Assembly: GCA_021464415.1 (NCBI GenBank)
Contig: CM038469.1
Span: 24,757,901 to 24,821,900, forward strand
DNA length: 64,000 nt
Direction of reading: 5' to 3'
Source: Lonicera japonica
Taxonomy: Eukaryota; Streptophyta; Magnoliopsida; Dipsacales; Caprifoliaceae
The stretch's first letter is position 1; every line of letters begins with the position of its first letter. The notes beneath the pieces were generated by a model that was given only the letters and a program-made list of their open reading frames with translations, was not told the origin of the DNA and did no database searches. This document shows positions 1-11,172 of this stretch, piece after piece. Made by a program: the position numbers and the translations under genes.

Positions 1-955
1 AACTTTGTTTTTTTTTTTTATGATAGTGCCGAATGGAGGTATACATACATATATATATATATGATGTATTATATATATATATATATATAAGTTCCAGTTT
101 GTATTAATATTAGTTTAAGTTTAGTTTTTTTTTATTGGATCTGGCATTTGATATAGATGTGTTAATATACATATGTATTATTATTTTAAATGTATATTAT
201 ATATTTTTCTGCTGATTGATAATTGATAGATAAAGATACATTTATATATACACTTTATATATGTGTATGGTTGACATTTTTATACATTTATATATATTAT
301 GCCATATTCTTTCTTCTTTCTTCTATTTTTATCAAGCATAACAACCAAAATTTTATTATTATATGTTGTTATCTAAAAGCATGCACGGCTTTCAAGGAGT
401 TTTAAAAATGTTATTATTTTTAGTTTCTTTTCTCTTTTGTTGAGAGCAACTTTATTTAATTTGGAGTCAACTGTATTATGCCATTAATTTAAAATATTTT
501 TTTTCTTCTTATTTACCGAGCACATTCTATTTTTCTTGGTCTTTTATTGTTGATTAATTTTTGGTTTCTAGCAATACATATATCTTTATCAATTAGCTAT
601 ATGACAACCAAGAGATATATTATGTTTTTTTCCTATATTATTTTCATTACTTGCCTGATTACTATAATTGTGGTCAATTAGCATGTTACAAAAATTTAAA
701 TATTACTTATATAATTGTATTTCTCACAGTTATTTATACTGTCAATTATTTTATCTAGTATGTCATAAATTCAATAGTTGTCATGATAATGAAAGTTCAT
801 GCGCATTATAATTATTATGATAAAGTATTTTCATATAGCATCAAAAAATGTGACCATTATAGATCTTGATTTTTGAAGTCTAACTCATAATCCTGAAAAA
901 TAACTAACATGGATGTACTCATAATTGTGTAATATCTTCTTTATTATTTATTAAC
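1..955. other. AT-rich intergenic DNA
   Basis: This stretch is very AT-rich, with TA-dinucleotide runs (for example around 50-90 and 265-300). I see no coding similarity, RNA gene or terminal repeat. The 5' LTR expected for the copia element that follows is not recognisable here. Confidence 0.6.
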
Positions 956-2030
956 ATGGCCGACCCAACTCGACCTGAATTTGATATTTTGGACTCAAAA
1001 AGACTTGAATACCATCGGTGGGTTTCTAATGTAGAAACCGCATTTGTGACTAAAGAATACTCTACCATACTTATTGACCCGAAAGACCCCACAGACAACG
1101 GATGTCTGACAAGGTGAAAGAAAATGCATTAATGTTTCTAAGGAAACATATTGACCCCAGCCTACGCTGGGAGTACCTTTAATTGAAGACATCTAAAGAA
1201 TTATATGATGCCCTTAAGGGATATTTTGAGAACATTCTTGACACTTTGCTCCCAGAATTGACCGTTCATTGGAATGAAATCCGCTTGCTTGAGTCTAAAA
1301 AGGTTAACGACTTTAACAAGAATATGCTGCACCTAAAGGCACGTCCTAACTTATGTAAAAAGTATCTCACAGAAGATTATATGATTCAGAAGACCCATTT
1401 CATTTTTTGTACTTCAGCGCTTATACTAGTGAACTAGTATAGGCTCGAGTATGATAACAAAAGAATCACAACATTTAATAAGCTAATCAACCTACTGCAA
1501 GTGGCTGAAAGGCATAATGAGGTTCTTTTAAATAACAATGTCAGGCCCGTCGGGATAAAGAGAATTCCTAAGGCCAATTACGGTAAAATGAACAATGAAA
1601 AGAACCCCAATGCAAAGAGGGATGGATGTGCTAATCCCTACTCATGTGGCAACAATGCACAACGTGAAAATGGATGTGAGAGTCGTGGTACGGGTCGTGG
1701 AGGTTCTTCTAAAGTATGGAGAAGAAAGGGTGCTATTGGACCTAGTAGTCAAGAAAATAAGATGAAAAACACACCTAAAAATCCTTCAGTCAAAAAGGAA
1801 AGAGTTAGCGATGAGCTATGTTACAAGTGTGGAGTTGCTGGGCACTGATACAAAAAATGCCATGTAAGCGCTAAAGCAGCAGCGAATCACAGGAGATATC
1901 GAGAGTTTAAAGAACAAGAATCTCATTTTATGAATGAAGAATATAATAACGCTTATGTCAACTTCACAATCGCAGACTTTAATGGCAAGAAGGACTTTGC
2001 TCAGTCCATGGATGCACTCGATTTTGACTG
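956..2030 (+). pseudogene. copia gag polyprotein, broken (copia-1)
   Basis: An ATG at 956 opens MADPTRPEFDILDSKRLEYH, which matches the start of plant copia gags (an E-F-x-x-L-D segment followed by a conserved W). The frame stops after about 51 codons. It resumes at 1183-1437 (TSKELYDALKGYFEN, the 'LW..L..RY' region) and at 1501-1848 (VAERHNEVLLNNNVRPVG). A CCHC zinc knuckle, C-Y-K-C-G-V-A-G-H, lies at about 1819-1845. A TGA falls directly after its histidine, and Y-K-K-C follows. The knuckle therefore has the full CX2CX4HX4C spacing apart from an inserted stop codon. Such gags package retrotransposon RNA into cytoplasmic particles; this copy cannot be translated whole. Confidence 0.85.
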
Positions 2031-2588
2031 ATTTGCTTTATTTACTTTATTTTTCAGAAATAGTTGAATAGGCATATTGCCTAATTTTTAATAAGACTAT
2101 GGTTTTGTCTTAAAGTTTATGTTGATTGGATGAATTAGATTTCTAAACAAGATACTGGATTGATTACTGTTAGTTTTATTCGAATTTTATTCTAAAGTAA
2201 TTGAATTTGTTTGTTTTATATATTACTACATAGTTCGAAATTTTGTACTCGATTTTATTACTGAAAAAATGAATCGATGATAACCTTAATTATTGGTTGA
2301 TAGTGGGAACACTATAGCCATTCAGCGAAATAAAAAATTAATAACCTATAATATATATGTGACTATGATGATTAAATTATCGTAAGAGCGAAGAACTGCT
2401 CAACCATTTTGTTGCTAATATGTTGTTTAAAGTCACATACGCTCTATATGCACCTAAAGCGACCCGAACTTTGTTAATGATATTCATACCAACAATAATC
2501 ATATAAAAACCAAATGTAAGAATGGAACAAAAATATATTTATTTTACCTCTAAACAAATATGTAAAGAAATGCATTTTAAAGAAATTT

Positions 2589-5560
2589 ATGAGTCATTCT
2601 AGTGGAATGTACCCCACTAAGATATGGATTGTCAAATCCTATGATGTCACAAACAATGTATTATGGGACATAGACTCATACAGGCTTTGGCATGCTTGCC
2701 TAGTGCACTTTGATCATGATGATCCATGCGTTAAAGTACTTACACGGATATTCCTTCTTTTGAGTGACAAATAAATGGGACAAAAATTCAACACATTGCA
2801 ACGTGTTGATACTAATAATGCTCAAAAGTAATTCTTGATTTTCGAAATATTGGAAGCCATATCCCCTTCCCATTATGCCTAATTGATCATGTCAAATGAA
2901 CAACAACCCATTTTTCAAAGCTTGCCCTTTAGCAAAAGTAGGATCGATACCTTCTTATGCTAAAGATACAAAATAAAATATACCATTTTTACAATATATA
3001 TTTGTAGATAAATCTATCCAGAGTGCGGAACCATTCAAAGTACTTTATGAATCTGGTGGATAATTCGACATTCTGGTCACATGTCGAATAATTATCTACA
3101 AGAAATGCTGCATTTACAAACCTCTTAGTACATATTATACACTTAAGGGTTCACCACCCTGATTACTGTATTATGTCTATAAGACTCGATAAAGCTAAAG
3201 AGTTTATATCAAAAGTACTTGATGATCATTGCATAAAATTGAAGTAAAGAATCACGTTCTCCATGTGTAGAGGCAAAAAGGTCTCACAAAAGCAACCATC
3301 AAAAGGATATAGATAGTAGATAGGGCATTAGTTATGCGCACTATATTGCCTCTGTATACCCAGGATTTATGCAATATTGCATGCAACTTTACTTATTTGT
3401 TTCAAGGTCCAATATTAGACAACTATTATATGCGTACCAGTTGGTAACTAGATATTAGCCTGATATTTTACGCATATGTGCCGATTGCGCCCCCACAGAG
3501 CACTAAACTAGGCTTGCTGAAACAATTAAGTATTAACGTTGGATATAAATTCTCAACGATAATCCGTTATTTGAAATTCTTGTCAGGTGATCTCTTCACC
3601 ACTAAGAATTTCAGATTGTCACTTTGATGAGACAGTCTTCCCATCGTTATAGGGGAGATAGGAAAAGAAATTTTCAAGGGAACGACAGGAATTGTCGTGA
3701 TCCCCACTCTATCTCATCTTGATCCCCACGTACATCACAATGTATAGTGAAGTGAAAAAGAATAATTAATCTTTAAAATGTAACAGATTCGATGCCTGAT
3801 ACATTTAATGATATTAAAAAGTGACGAGATCAAACATACCAGTTGCAATATGCCTACAAGTTTATAAGTCCCCAACAAGGAGCATAGTGTCGCAGAAAGA
3901 TATGCTGCAACTACACTTAGTGGAGGTGTGGTTGAGGCCATGGCTCCTTAAAGGAATAAAGGGAGGCCATTTGGTTCGATAAATACTCACACAAAAGAAG
4001 AGGTGTGATAAGGCACAAATTGATCAATTAATCATTAATGTAAAAAACCCCTTGCATGATATTATCTCTGATTATACTTATGTCCATGAATCAATACTGG
4101 GGGACGCCCCGAAGTTATAAATGATTCCAGAGAAATAAATAAATCTCAATGGGTTAAGAAAATGAATATAAGTCAATGGAAAGATTCCCATATGTATTAA
4201 TGATACACTATTGCTCAAGGAATCAAAAAGCACGATGATGTCGAACCTCGTTCTATTGCAGAATGTCAACAAATAGTAGATTGGCTTAAATAAAAATAAG
4301 CAGTCCAGACAGAATTAGATTCTCTGGTAAATAAAAAAGTATTTGATCCAGTAGTGCTAACCGCGCCAAGTATAAAGCCTGTAGGACATAAACAATTATT
4401 TGCCATAAAGCGTAAATGAGAAAAAAAGAAGTTCTTAAGTAAAAGGCTCGCCTTGTGGTGCAAGGTTTCTCACAACGCCCTGGAATTGACTACGAGGAGA
4501 CATGCTCTCCCGTAATGGATGTTATAACATTCCACTACTTAGTTAGCTTGGTAGTTTTCAAAGGACTGGAAATACAGCTCATGGATGTGGTTACTGCATA
4601 TCTCTATGGGAATCTTGATTCATATATATATATATATATGTACATGAAAGTGCCTGATGGCCTTACATTACCCAAATCAAGTGACTCTAAACCATGGAGT
4701 GCATTTGTAATTAGGTTGAAACGCTCACTTTACGGATTAAAACAATCAAGACGGATGTGGTATACCCGTCTAAGTGACTACTTGATTGGGAAGGGATATA
4801 AGAACGATGAATTATGCCGCTGCGTATTCTTAAAGAAAACAAGTTATGGATTTTCAATTGTAGTTGTACATATTGATGATATGAACATATAGGTACTCTT
4901 GATCAAATAAGAGAAACCGCAAGTTACTTGAAATCCAAATTTGAGATAGATGATCTTGGGAAAGCTCGAATTTTGTTTAGATCTTAATCTAAAATATTGA
5001 GCTTGTAGAATATTAATCTACTAGTCTGCGTACGTTCAAAAGATAATCAGGCAATTTAACTTGGACAAAACGCATTCTACTAGCACTCCCATGGTCAGTT
5101 GATATTTAGATCAAAGGAAAGATTAATTTCGTGTACAAAGTAAGATTACGAAAAAATGTTGGGAGATGGGAGATGAAACTTTCTATCTAAATGCAATATA
5201 CGCACCATTGTACTTAACACAACATACTCGATCAAAAATAACATTCGTATTGAACTTGTTAACTGGATTTAGCTCAGCGCCAACGCAGTATAATTGAACA
5301 CCTAAAAGGAACCATTGGCTTGGGATTGTTCTTTCTTTACAGAGAGAAAAAAGTGTATACAACAGCAACATCTAGAGTAAATGATGATGCTAAAATGATC
5401 ACCCCCTATATTGAAATCCCAAATAAAATCTTGATTGATTTTGTTGGTGTTGGGTATCTTTCTGACCCACACAAAGCTCTAAGGAGAATATGGAAAACTA
5501 GTTCACCAAGTCTTTTCCTAAGGCCATATTTGAAAAGCATGTGAAAAACATAAGGGTGCT
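2589..5560 (+). pseudogene. copia pol polyprotein, broken (pre-integrase, integrase, RT, RNase H)
   Basis: Several decayed domains can be read in order. Gag-pre-integrase: RLWHACLVHF at about 2682-2711. Integrase: TLRVHHPDYCIMSIRLDKAK-like sequence near 3140-3200 and its C-terminal part near 3460-3700. RT: 4230-4900, where the frame 4455-4892 gives VQGFSQRPGIDYEETCSPVM, then LMDVVTAYLYGNL, LKRSLYGLKQSRRMWY and VVHIDDMNI. That last segment stands where active elements have YVDD, so the first catalytic-motif residue is changed. RNase H: remains at about 5270-5550. There are multiple stops and frameshifts. A TA-dinucleotide expansion at 4620-4640 encodes a run of alternating Y and I or M residues inside RT. 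Confidence 0.87.
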
Positions 5561-5629
5561 TAGGTTTTCCTTACTTTCGTGATCGAAGTAATGATTAAGG
5601 GAATGTGTGAAATATGATGGAATTTTCAC

Positions 5630-6050
5630 ACCTACGTTGTACTATTTTCCTTAGACCAATGTTTATTTTTTTCATTAAGTTTTGTTACTTGGTAAGGTTT
5701 TTAACGAGGCAACGATATATGCATAAGCTTTTCAAATTTCTTGATTAATGTAACTATCAGAGGGAGGTGTAGACTTGAGGGGGAGTCTAATATCCACACG
5801 ACGTTACGTTATACTCTTTTCCTTAAACCAAGATTTATTTTTTCCACTGGGTTTTGTTACTTGGTAAGGTTTTTAACGAAGTAACGATACCTGCAAACTT
5901 TATTGATTGAAGTAAGGATTAAATGAAAATATAGACTCAATGAAGGAAGCTAACAGGATTGTCATAATGTTATACACTTTTCCTTTCGATCAATGTTATT
6001 TTTTTCCACACAGTTTTTGTTACTTGACAAGGTTTTAATGAGGCAACAAG
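5630..6050 (+). repeat. Three degenerate tandem copies of the copia 3' untranslated module
   Basis: Three copies, at about 5630-5716, 5800-5890 and 5965-6050, share TTTTCCTT(A/T), a CCACTGGGTTTTGTTACTTG-type core and AAGGTTTTTAACGA(G/A)GCAACGA. They lie between RNase H and the 3' LTR. A purine tract (GAGGGGGAGTCTAA, near 5777) stands before the second copy. Similar motifs occur 3' of RNase H in many plant copia elements. Confidence 0.7.
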
Positions 6051-6087
6051 ACATGTACCATTCTATCTCCGACTCAACACAAGGGGG

Positions 6088-6269
6088 TGTTTAAGGAAAT
6101 TACACATAGTGTGCTATCGTCTAGATAGGATATGTATTAGGATTTTACTGTCTAAATTGTGTATTATGGGCCATAATGGGCTTCCTTGTAAACCCTATTT
6201 ACTATTGTATTTGTACCCTATTTAAAGGGCTCATCTAATGAATAATTGAATTGAGTTGTTCCTACAACA
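6088..6269 (+). mobile_element. 3' LTR of copia-1 (182 bp)
   Basis: It starts TGTTTAAGG directly after a polypurine tract (ACACAAGGGGG, 6077-6087) and ends CCTACAACA. This gives the TG...CA ends of an LTR. A TATA-like CCTATTTAAAGGG lies at about 6217-6229. The length is short but normal for plant copia LTRs. No second copy exists upstream in the window, so LTR-LTR divergence cannot be used for dating. Confidence 0.75.
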
Positions 6270-6270
6270 T

Positions 6271-6431
6271 TTTTGAATTTAAAGTTATTGTATTTTAAAA
6301 ATTTTATGAGAAAAAAATAAAATTAAGTGAATTTTGAAAAATGTGAAGTAAAATTGACTCTTTAGTAAAAATTTTAAAACTTGATTTTAAAATCTCAACC
6401 AAACGCCACCCTTATATTTAGAAATATGTTG
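6271..6431 (+). repeat. Half-copy of the 6575-6927 MITE
   Basis: It begins TTTTTGAATTTAAAGTTA and ends CTCAACCAAACGCCACCCTT, then TATATTTAGAAA. The same sequence recurs at 6793-6951 with few differences. It abuts the copia-1 3' LTR directly. It corresponds to the right half of the inverted-repeat element described next. Confidence 0.7.
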
Positions 6432-6574
6432 GGTGCACGTCCCATGGATTTATATCTCTGTATCTAGTTGGTCTTCTTTCTCTATATTTAGAAATCTGTT
6501 GCATTTGTATAATTTGGAAAAAAATATTTATATATATATATATATGTAAAAGTAAGAAATTTGACATATCTTGT

Positions 6575-6927
6575 GCTTGTTTGGTTGAGGTTTTAAAACA
6601 TGCTTTTTAGTTAAATTTTGGAGAAGTGTGAAAGTAATTTGAAAAGTAAATTTAATTTTTGTTAGAGTTTTTTTCGACCAATTCAAAAATCCTCATGAAT
6701 TTTTTTTAAAAAAATAGTCATAATGGATCTTATTTTATAGTTATCGATGAGTATGTTTTAAATATATATATATATATAACTAATTCCGATTTTTGAATTT
6801 AAAGTTATGGTATTTTAAAAATTTTATGAGAAAAAAAGTTAAGTGAATTTTGGGAAGTGTGAAGTAAAATTGACTTTTTAGTAGAAATTTTAAAAACTTG
6901 ATTTTAAAATCTCAACCAAACGCCACC
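6575..6927. mobile_element. MITE-like inverted-repeat element
   Basis: The left arm TTGGTTGAGGTTTTAAAA (6581-6598) pairs with the right arm TTTTAAAATCTCAACCAA (6902-6919) with one mismatch. Further weak pairing continues inward around AAGTGTGAA. It is about 350 bp, AT-rich and non-coding. No target-site duplication is clear, so the superfamily is left open. Confidence 0.55.
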
Positions 6928-6959
6928 CTTATATTTAGAAATCTGTTTATGCACATTGC

Positions 6960-7216
6960 GTGCACGTGCAGTGTGTGTGTTCAACGTGAAGATCAATAAA
7001 AATTTATTTTAATGGTTGGCCTCTTAGTGGTTGGCCTCTTGGTGGACTTTTGTGAAGATCAATGTACAAATTTTCAGGCATAAGCCCGGAAGGGTGATCT
7101 CGAATAAAATTTGCCACCTAAAAAAATAAATAATAATAAGTAGGAAAAGTAATTTACAAAGGGAGAGAATAATTACAAAGTAAATTTTTGTACAAAACCC
7201 GTAATCCGTCTTTCAT
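6960..7216. other. Intergenic
   Basis: AT-rich sequence with a short local repeat (GGTTGGCCTCTTAGTGG followed by GGTTGGCCTCTTGGTGG, about 7014-7043). I see no gene. Confidence 0.5.
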
Positions 7217-8973
7217 CGTATCCCTGGCAACGGCATCAAAAAATTGACGCGCCAAATATATTTCTGTGCTTAGGTACCTAAGTGCAGGTTGTCAAGTTAT
7301 AATATTTGGTAAGTCCAAGTGTCGAATCACAAGGATAGTCGGAAAGACGATGTGGTGATTACGAGTCCAAGGCTTTATTAAAAGAATTTAATTGGTTGAT
7401 TTTTAAAGTCTTGCAATAAAAATTAAAATGATATAACAATAGATAAGAAAAAGTTAAGGCATTATAGAATTCATTTGTTTTGCAAAGTTACGTAAAATCA
7501 ACCTCATTCAAAATTTTCAATGCAATTCTTAAGTGTTGAGTATTTTACCCATTTCTAAGCAAAAGGGCATGGAGCAAAAGCAATACATTCTCATATAAAT
7601 GCCATATAAAGAAAGGGTGTGAGCAAAAATCAACATAAGTGTATCTCTCATTTTTATCTTGTGAAAAAGGTTGTGAAGCAAGTGCAACCCATTCGCATAT
7701 AATGTCAACCAAGATTCAAACTTAAAATACACAAAAAGAAAAGGCATAAATTTAAACTAGGCATTTGAAAACTCATTGTTAGTTTCCCTTAGGCAATTGA
7801 CTTGATTATGAAAATGGCCAACTACAAAGAGTTTAACTCGATAAATAATAACATTTCATTTGTCTAAGATTGTGAGGTCTAGGTGGAGGTCAAACTGTCC
7901 TATATAGACATATTTGATAAATACAAATTGAATCCTTAGAATGATTAGTGAAGTTGTTTATGACATAAATTTAAAAGATCCTCTTTGGTAACACTTTAAC
8001 TAAGAAGATGATGAGTCTTGAAATCACATAAAGTGTAGAAAGTACTCAACATATCATTGAAGTATTCAAGGATTAGAATCTTAAATTTATGGTGTTTCCA
8101 TGAATATTCAAAGACTAGTCATGCTTGGCAATGAAAAGTATCTTATTCATAGAAGGAATGGACACAAGCTAGTAAGAAATACATAAGTGTATTATCTCCT
8201 CATTAACGCTTGAGATTTATGTATACAAAACATACAAAATCAAATCATCATATGAAAATTATCTTACTAGCTCATGAATCGTTGAAAACATGAAGAAGAT
8301 GAAAGATTAACAAGTATTTAACAATACTAACAATGGAATAAGAATTGAACTTACATAATTAATCCATTGCAAATTTCATCTTTTAGCCTTAGCAAAGAAA
8401 TTTACTCCATAATAAATGTAGAGACAAGAATTATAAAAGTGAACTCCATTTCTCTCTCTAAAAACTATTACAAACTCTCTATAAATTGAGAAATGAGAAG
8501 TAATTAAAAAAGGATCTCCCTCCAATACAACAATGAAGACTATAAATAGGAGTATTGTGTTGGATGCCAACAATAAACAATGTTTTTTTTTCGTGGATAA
8601 ATCCACTATCTTGGATGCTCTTTGTCATATAGAGAATTCACTTTCTTGGATGCACTTTGTCCCATGGAAAATTCCACTATCTTAAAATGCCTTTGTCCTA
8701 TGAAAAATTTGACCATCTTCAAATGCTTTTGTCCCATGAAAAATTCCACCATTGTATTAAATACAATATTTCTTGAAATCTAAAGACTCCAAAATAAACA
8801 CAAAATGTGTCTTTCCAAGCATTGTTAAATACAAAAGTGGTACGAGACTAATCTCGAAATAAGTTAGCAAACCGAGTAGTTTCAGAGAAACAAATGCGTC
8901 AAAGAACTCCCAAAATGAGCGTATGAATGACAACATTAAGCGTTTATCATATCTATATGCAGTGCGTTTCAAG
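7217..8973 (-). mobile_element. Possible gypsy LTR relic with tRNA-Asp-type primer binding site (minus strand)
   Basis: The plus strand at about 7218-7236 reads ATCCCTGGCAACGGCATCA. Plant tRNA-Asp ends ATCCCCGGCAACGGCGCCA; the three differences are all C/G-to-T/A transitions. On the minus strand this would be a primer binding site like that of Athila-type Ty3/gypsy elements. The 5' LTR would then lie to the right (ending GGCGCGTCA near 7243) and extend for an unknown distance. The short minus-strand ORFs here (7529-7747, 8376-8606, 8757-8972) match no family I know. The opposite end of the LTR is not identified. Confidence 0.35.
8599..8742. repeat. 36-bp minisatellite, four degenerate units
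   Basis: Units start at about 8599, 8635, 8671 and 8707, with a fifth partial unit to about 8754. The shared pattern is ATTCCACTATCTT, then a variable GGATGC or AAATGC, then CTTTGTCCCATG(G/A)AAA. The unit is 36 bp, so an open frame would be kept through it. No ORF with recognisable sequence runs across it. Confidence 0.7.
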
Positions 8974-8976
8974 TAA

Positions 8977-9354
8977 GGACCAGTATTTAAGCACCATTAT
9001 TATGGACTGTGCTATTTCGCACACTTCCCGACATTCTTTTTTAATAAAAATTTGACGGAGATGTTCTCCATCATATTTACAACATCTCTACCAAATTTCA
9101 TGAAAATAAATCAACCAGGAAGTGGCCGGGTTAACTAAAGAAATTAAAAAATATTAGATTTTATATATCTATTTCTAAACCAATAATTTTTCAATCCTAT
9201 AATTCACCCACTTCCCGGTTGATTTTTTTAATGAATTTTGGTAGATATGTTCTACACATGATGAAGAATATCCCTACCAAATTTTATCAAAAAATTGCAC
9301 CGGAAAGTGTACCAAATAATTCGATCCGTAATAATGATTCTTAAATAGTGGTCC
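8977..9354. mobile_element. PIF/Harbinger (Tourist-like) MITE with TAA target duplication
   Basis: The left end is GGACCAGTATTTAAGCACC and the right end is the inverted form ...CTTAAATAGTGGTCC. TAA stands on both sides (8974-8976 and 9355-9357), the target preference of Tourist/PIF elements. The interior is itself palindromic: ACCAAATTTCATGAAAATAA..AACCAGGAAGTGG near 9090-9125 pairs with CCACTTCCCGGTTGATTTTT..AATTTTGGTAG near 9208-9245. The whole 378 bp could therefore fold into a nested hairpin. Confidence 0.8.
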
Positions 9355-9390
9355 TAACTAATTACTTAAAATTTTCCATATATATATGCA

Positions 9391-9770
9391 GCGACCAATT
9401 TTTAACGTACAACAACTACATATTAGTAATTTCTTTCCGGTGGAACCACTAGTCTCCAGTCATTTGTTATATATCAAACATATTTATTTTCAGTATGTCA
9501 TATATCAATTAATAATTTCAAAAATTTTTACTGTGTAACACCCACTGATCATAGGTCTTTCTTCTTTTTTGACTGCGATGGATCTTTCCGTATGTCCACT
9601 TTTCGCTAGTTAAGGAAGACCCATTAATGACTTATTGATGAGATTGATCTTAATTTGTTATGAAAAAATCTTGCTTGGTGGAGTAAACTGCTTTCTTTCT
9701 TTTTAACACGTACATTTTTCATTTCAGTTTTAACACACATTTTTCATTTTAAAAAATTTAATAATAATCA
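9391..9770. repeat. Segmental duplication block 1, copy A
   Basis: It runs from GCGACCAATTTTTAACGTAC to AATAATAATCA and is nearly identical to 17096-17468. A more diverged third copy lies at about 31065-31520. It is non-coding. The copy is cut exactly where LTR A begins (9771). In the other copy the homologous sequence continues into DNA resembling the upstream region of the RLP gene. Confidence 0.85.
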
Positions 9771-10830
9771 TGTTGACCTTATAGTCACTAATCTTGTTTT
9801 GTTAATAACAATAACATTAATCATGTGTAATTTAATTAAGTTGATGTTTGAAGTTATAGCCACATTAAATTGATCACATGTGAACTAAATCGAAAAGCCG
9901 GAATAAAGATTATTCACCTACAAAGTTATGCGCTATCAATATCTCACACCTCACACAACTACTATGATCAATGTTCTATCAATGGCACTTCTATGAAGAA
10001 CAATGAGTCAAGGAAGAAAAGAAACGAAGATACAAACAAAGCCCTCGAAGTCTCGTTAGTTTATATTTGAGCGAGTGCTTTCGTTTCCTTTGTAAAGATT
10101 CATGTTTGATTCTTAATATAGCTCATATACTTTGTTTTTACACAACTAGATTGATCAAAACAAAGTTTCTTCAAGAACTTTTCAAAACACTCCTTTTGTT
10201 AAAAACCGTCTTTTTGTTAAATTCATTTTAAATTCTAAATGATCATATTTGAAGCTCTAAAAAAAATAGGTGTCATAGGAACCTATTTGGCCTGCCAGAC
10301 AATGCTCATCAGTCGACTGATCAGCAATGCTCAGTCGACTGATGGTCCAAAAACTAGTCGTTGGATTTCAGATTTTTTACTATTTTTGGCACCAAACTTC
10401 TACCAACTCCCTCCAAACGTCCATATGTTGTCCTAAACTATATATACACCATCTAAGACATATTTAAACACTCTTGAATCATTCCTACACTATTCTCTTC
10501 ATCTACATTCAATATTCAAAGATTCAAGAACATTTCTTTTGATCAATCACAATTATTTTGAGCTAGAAATTATTGATCATACTTGATATCTCTTAGTGTG
10601 AACTTAAATTGTAATCTTCATACACTTGAGAGCTATTTTGCATTGGTGTTAGTCTCCAAATCTTTTCTTTCAAATATTAAGAGAGGTTTGTCTCTTAAGA
10701 TAGCAAGAGTGATTTATTGTGTAAGTATTGAGAGTGATTCAATACTTGTAAGAGTGTGTGAGAAGAATACATTTGTAGAGGTTTAATCTTCACCCGAAAG
10801 AAGATTGATTATAGTGGAAATTCTCGGAGA
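9771..10830 (+). mobile_element. Sirevirus-like copia LTR A, 3'-truncated
   Basis: It starts TGTTGACCTTATAGTCACTA, the same start as the LTRs at 25262 (plus) and 36516 (minus). It ends within the shared ATAGTGGAAATTCTCGG segment, about 300 bp short of the full LTR end. It contains two palindromes, ATCAGTCGACTGAT (10308-10321) and TCAGTCGACTGA (10331-10342). The small ORFs 9870-10070, 10239-10436 and 10583-10786 are chance frames within the LTR. Comparison with the 17-kb copy implies insertion at 9770/9771, followed by a deletion that removed the LTR end and the adjoining host DNA. Confidence 0.75.
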
Positions 10831-11172
10831 TACCTAAGTGATCATATTAATTTACAACATATATGATTTTCTATAACGAAAGGTTGGAGATTATATCAAA
10901 TGTTAATGGTAATGATTTTCAATTTAGATTTATTATTTGGATTTATTTGGTGGTTATCAACTAATTTAATGTGAATCTTGTTAGGTTATATGGGATAATT
11001 AAAATAAATTCATCATTTGAGTTCAAAGTTTTCTATTAAATATTTAACATGTTTTAAAATGTATCGTTTTACTTCTCAAGTAACAACTTCTAAAAGATTT
11101 CGATCAAAGTAAATAGTTAAATATATTTTAAGATTGCATTAAATTTTTTGGTTAACAAAATATAGGATTACG

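Larger units (their letters stand above)
956..6269 (+). mobile_element. Degenerate Ty1/copia retrotransposon (copia-1), 5' LTR not found
   Basis: The order is gag, gag-pre-integrase, integrase, reverse transcriptase, RNase H, polypurine tract and 3' LTR, all on the plus strand. Integrase before RT is the Ty1/copia order. The reading frames are broken by many stops and frameshifts, so the element is dead. The gag resembles the UBN2-like gag of plant TNT1-94-type elements (from memory of the family, not a search). Neither a 5' LTR nor a TGGTATCAGAGC-type primer site is visible upstream of the gag start. The element is therefore 5'-truncated or that part has decayed beyond recognition. Confidence 0.9.

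Noticed and set aside
1..955. 5' LTR of copia-1
   Set aside because: None of the landmarks of the 3' LTR (TGTTTAAGG start, CCTATTTAAAGGG, CTACAACA end) is found upstream of the gag.
956..5560. Endogenous virus
   Set aside because: The integrase-before-RT order, gag type and LTR are those of Ty1/copia retrotransposons; no viral envelope, movement or coat protein is seen.
7218..7236. tRNA-Asp gene
   Set aside because: Only the 3' acceptor/T-arm end resembles tRNA-Asp; no D-arm or anticodon arm precedes it. A retrotransposon primer site explains it better.
8599..8754. CRISPR array
   Set aside because: The 36-bp units are directly adjacent with no spacers and are themselves diverged, in a plant genome; it is a minisatellite.
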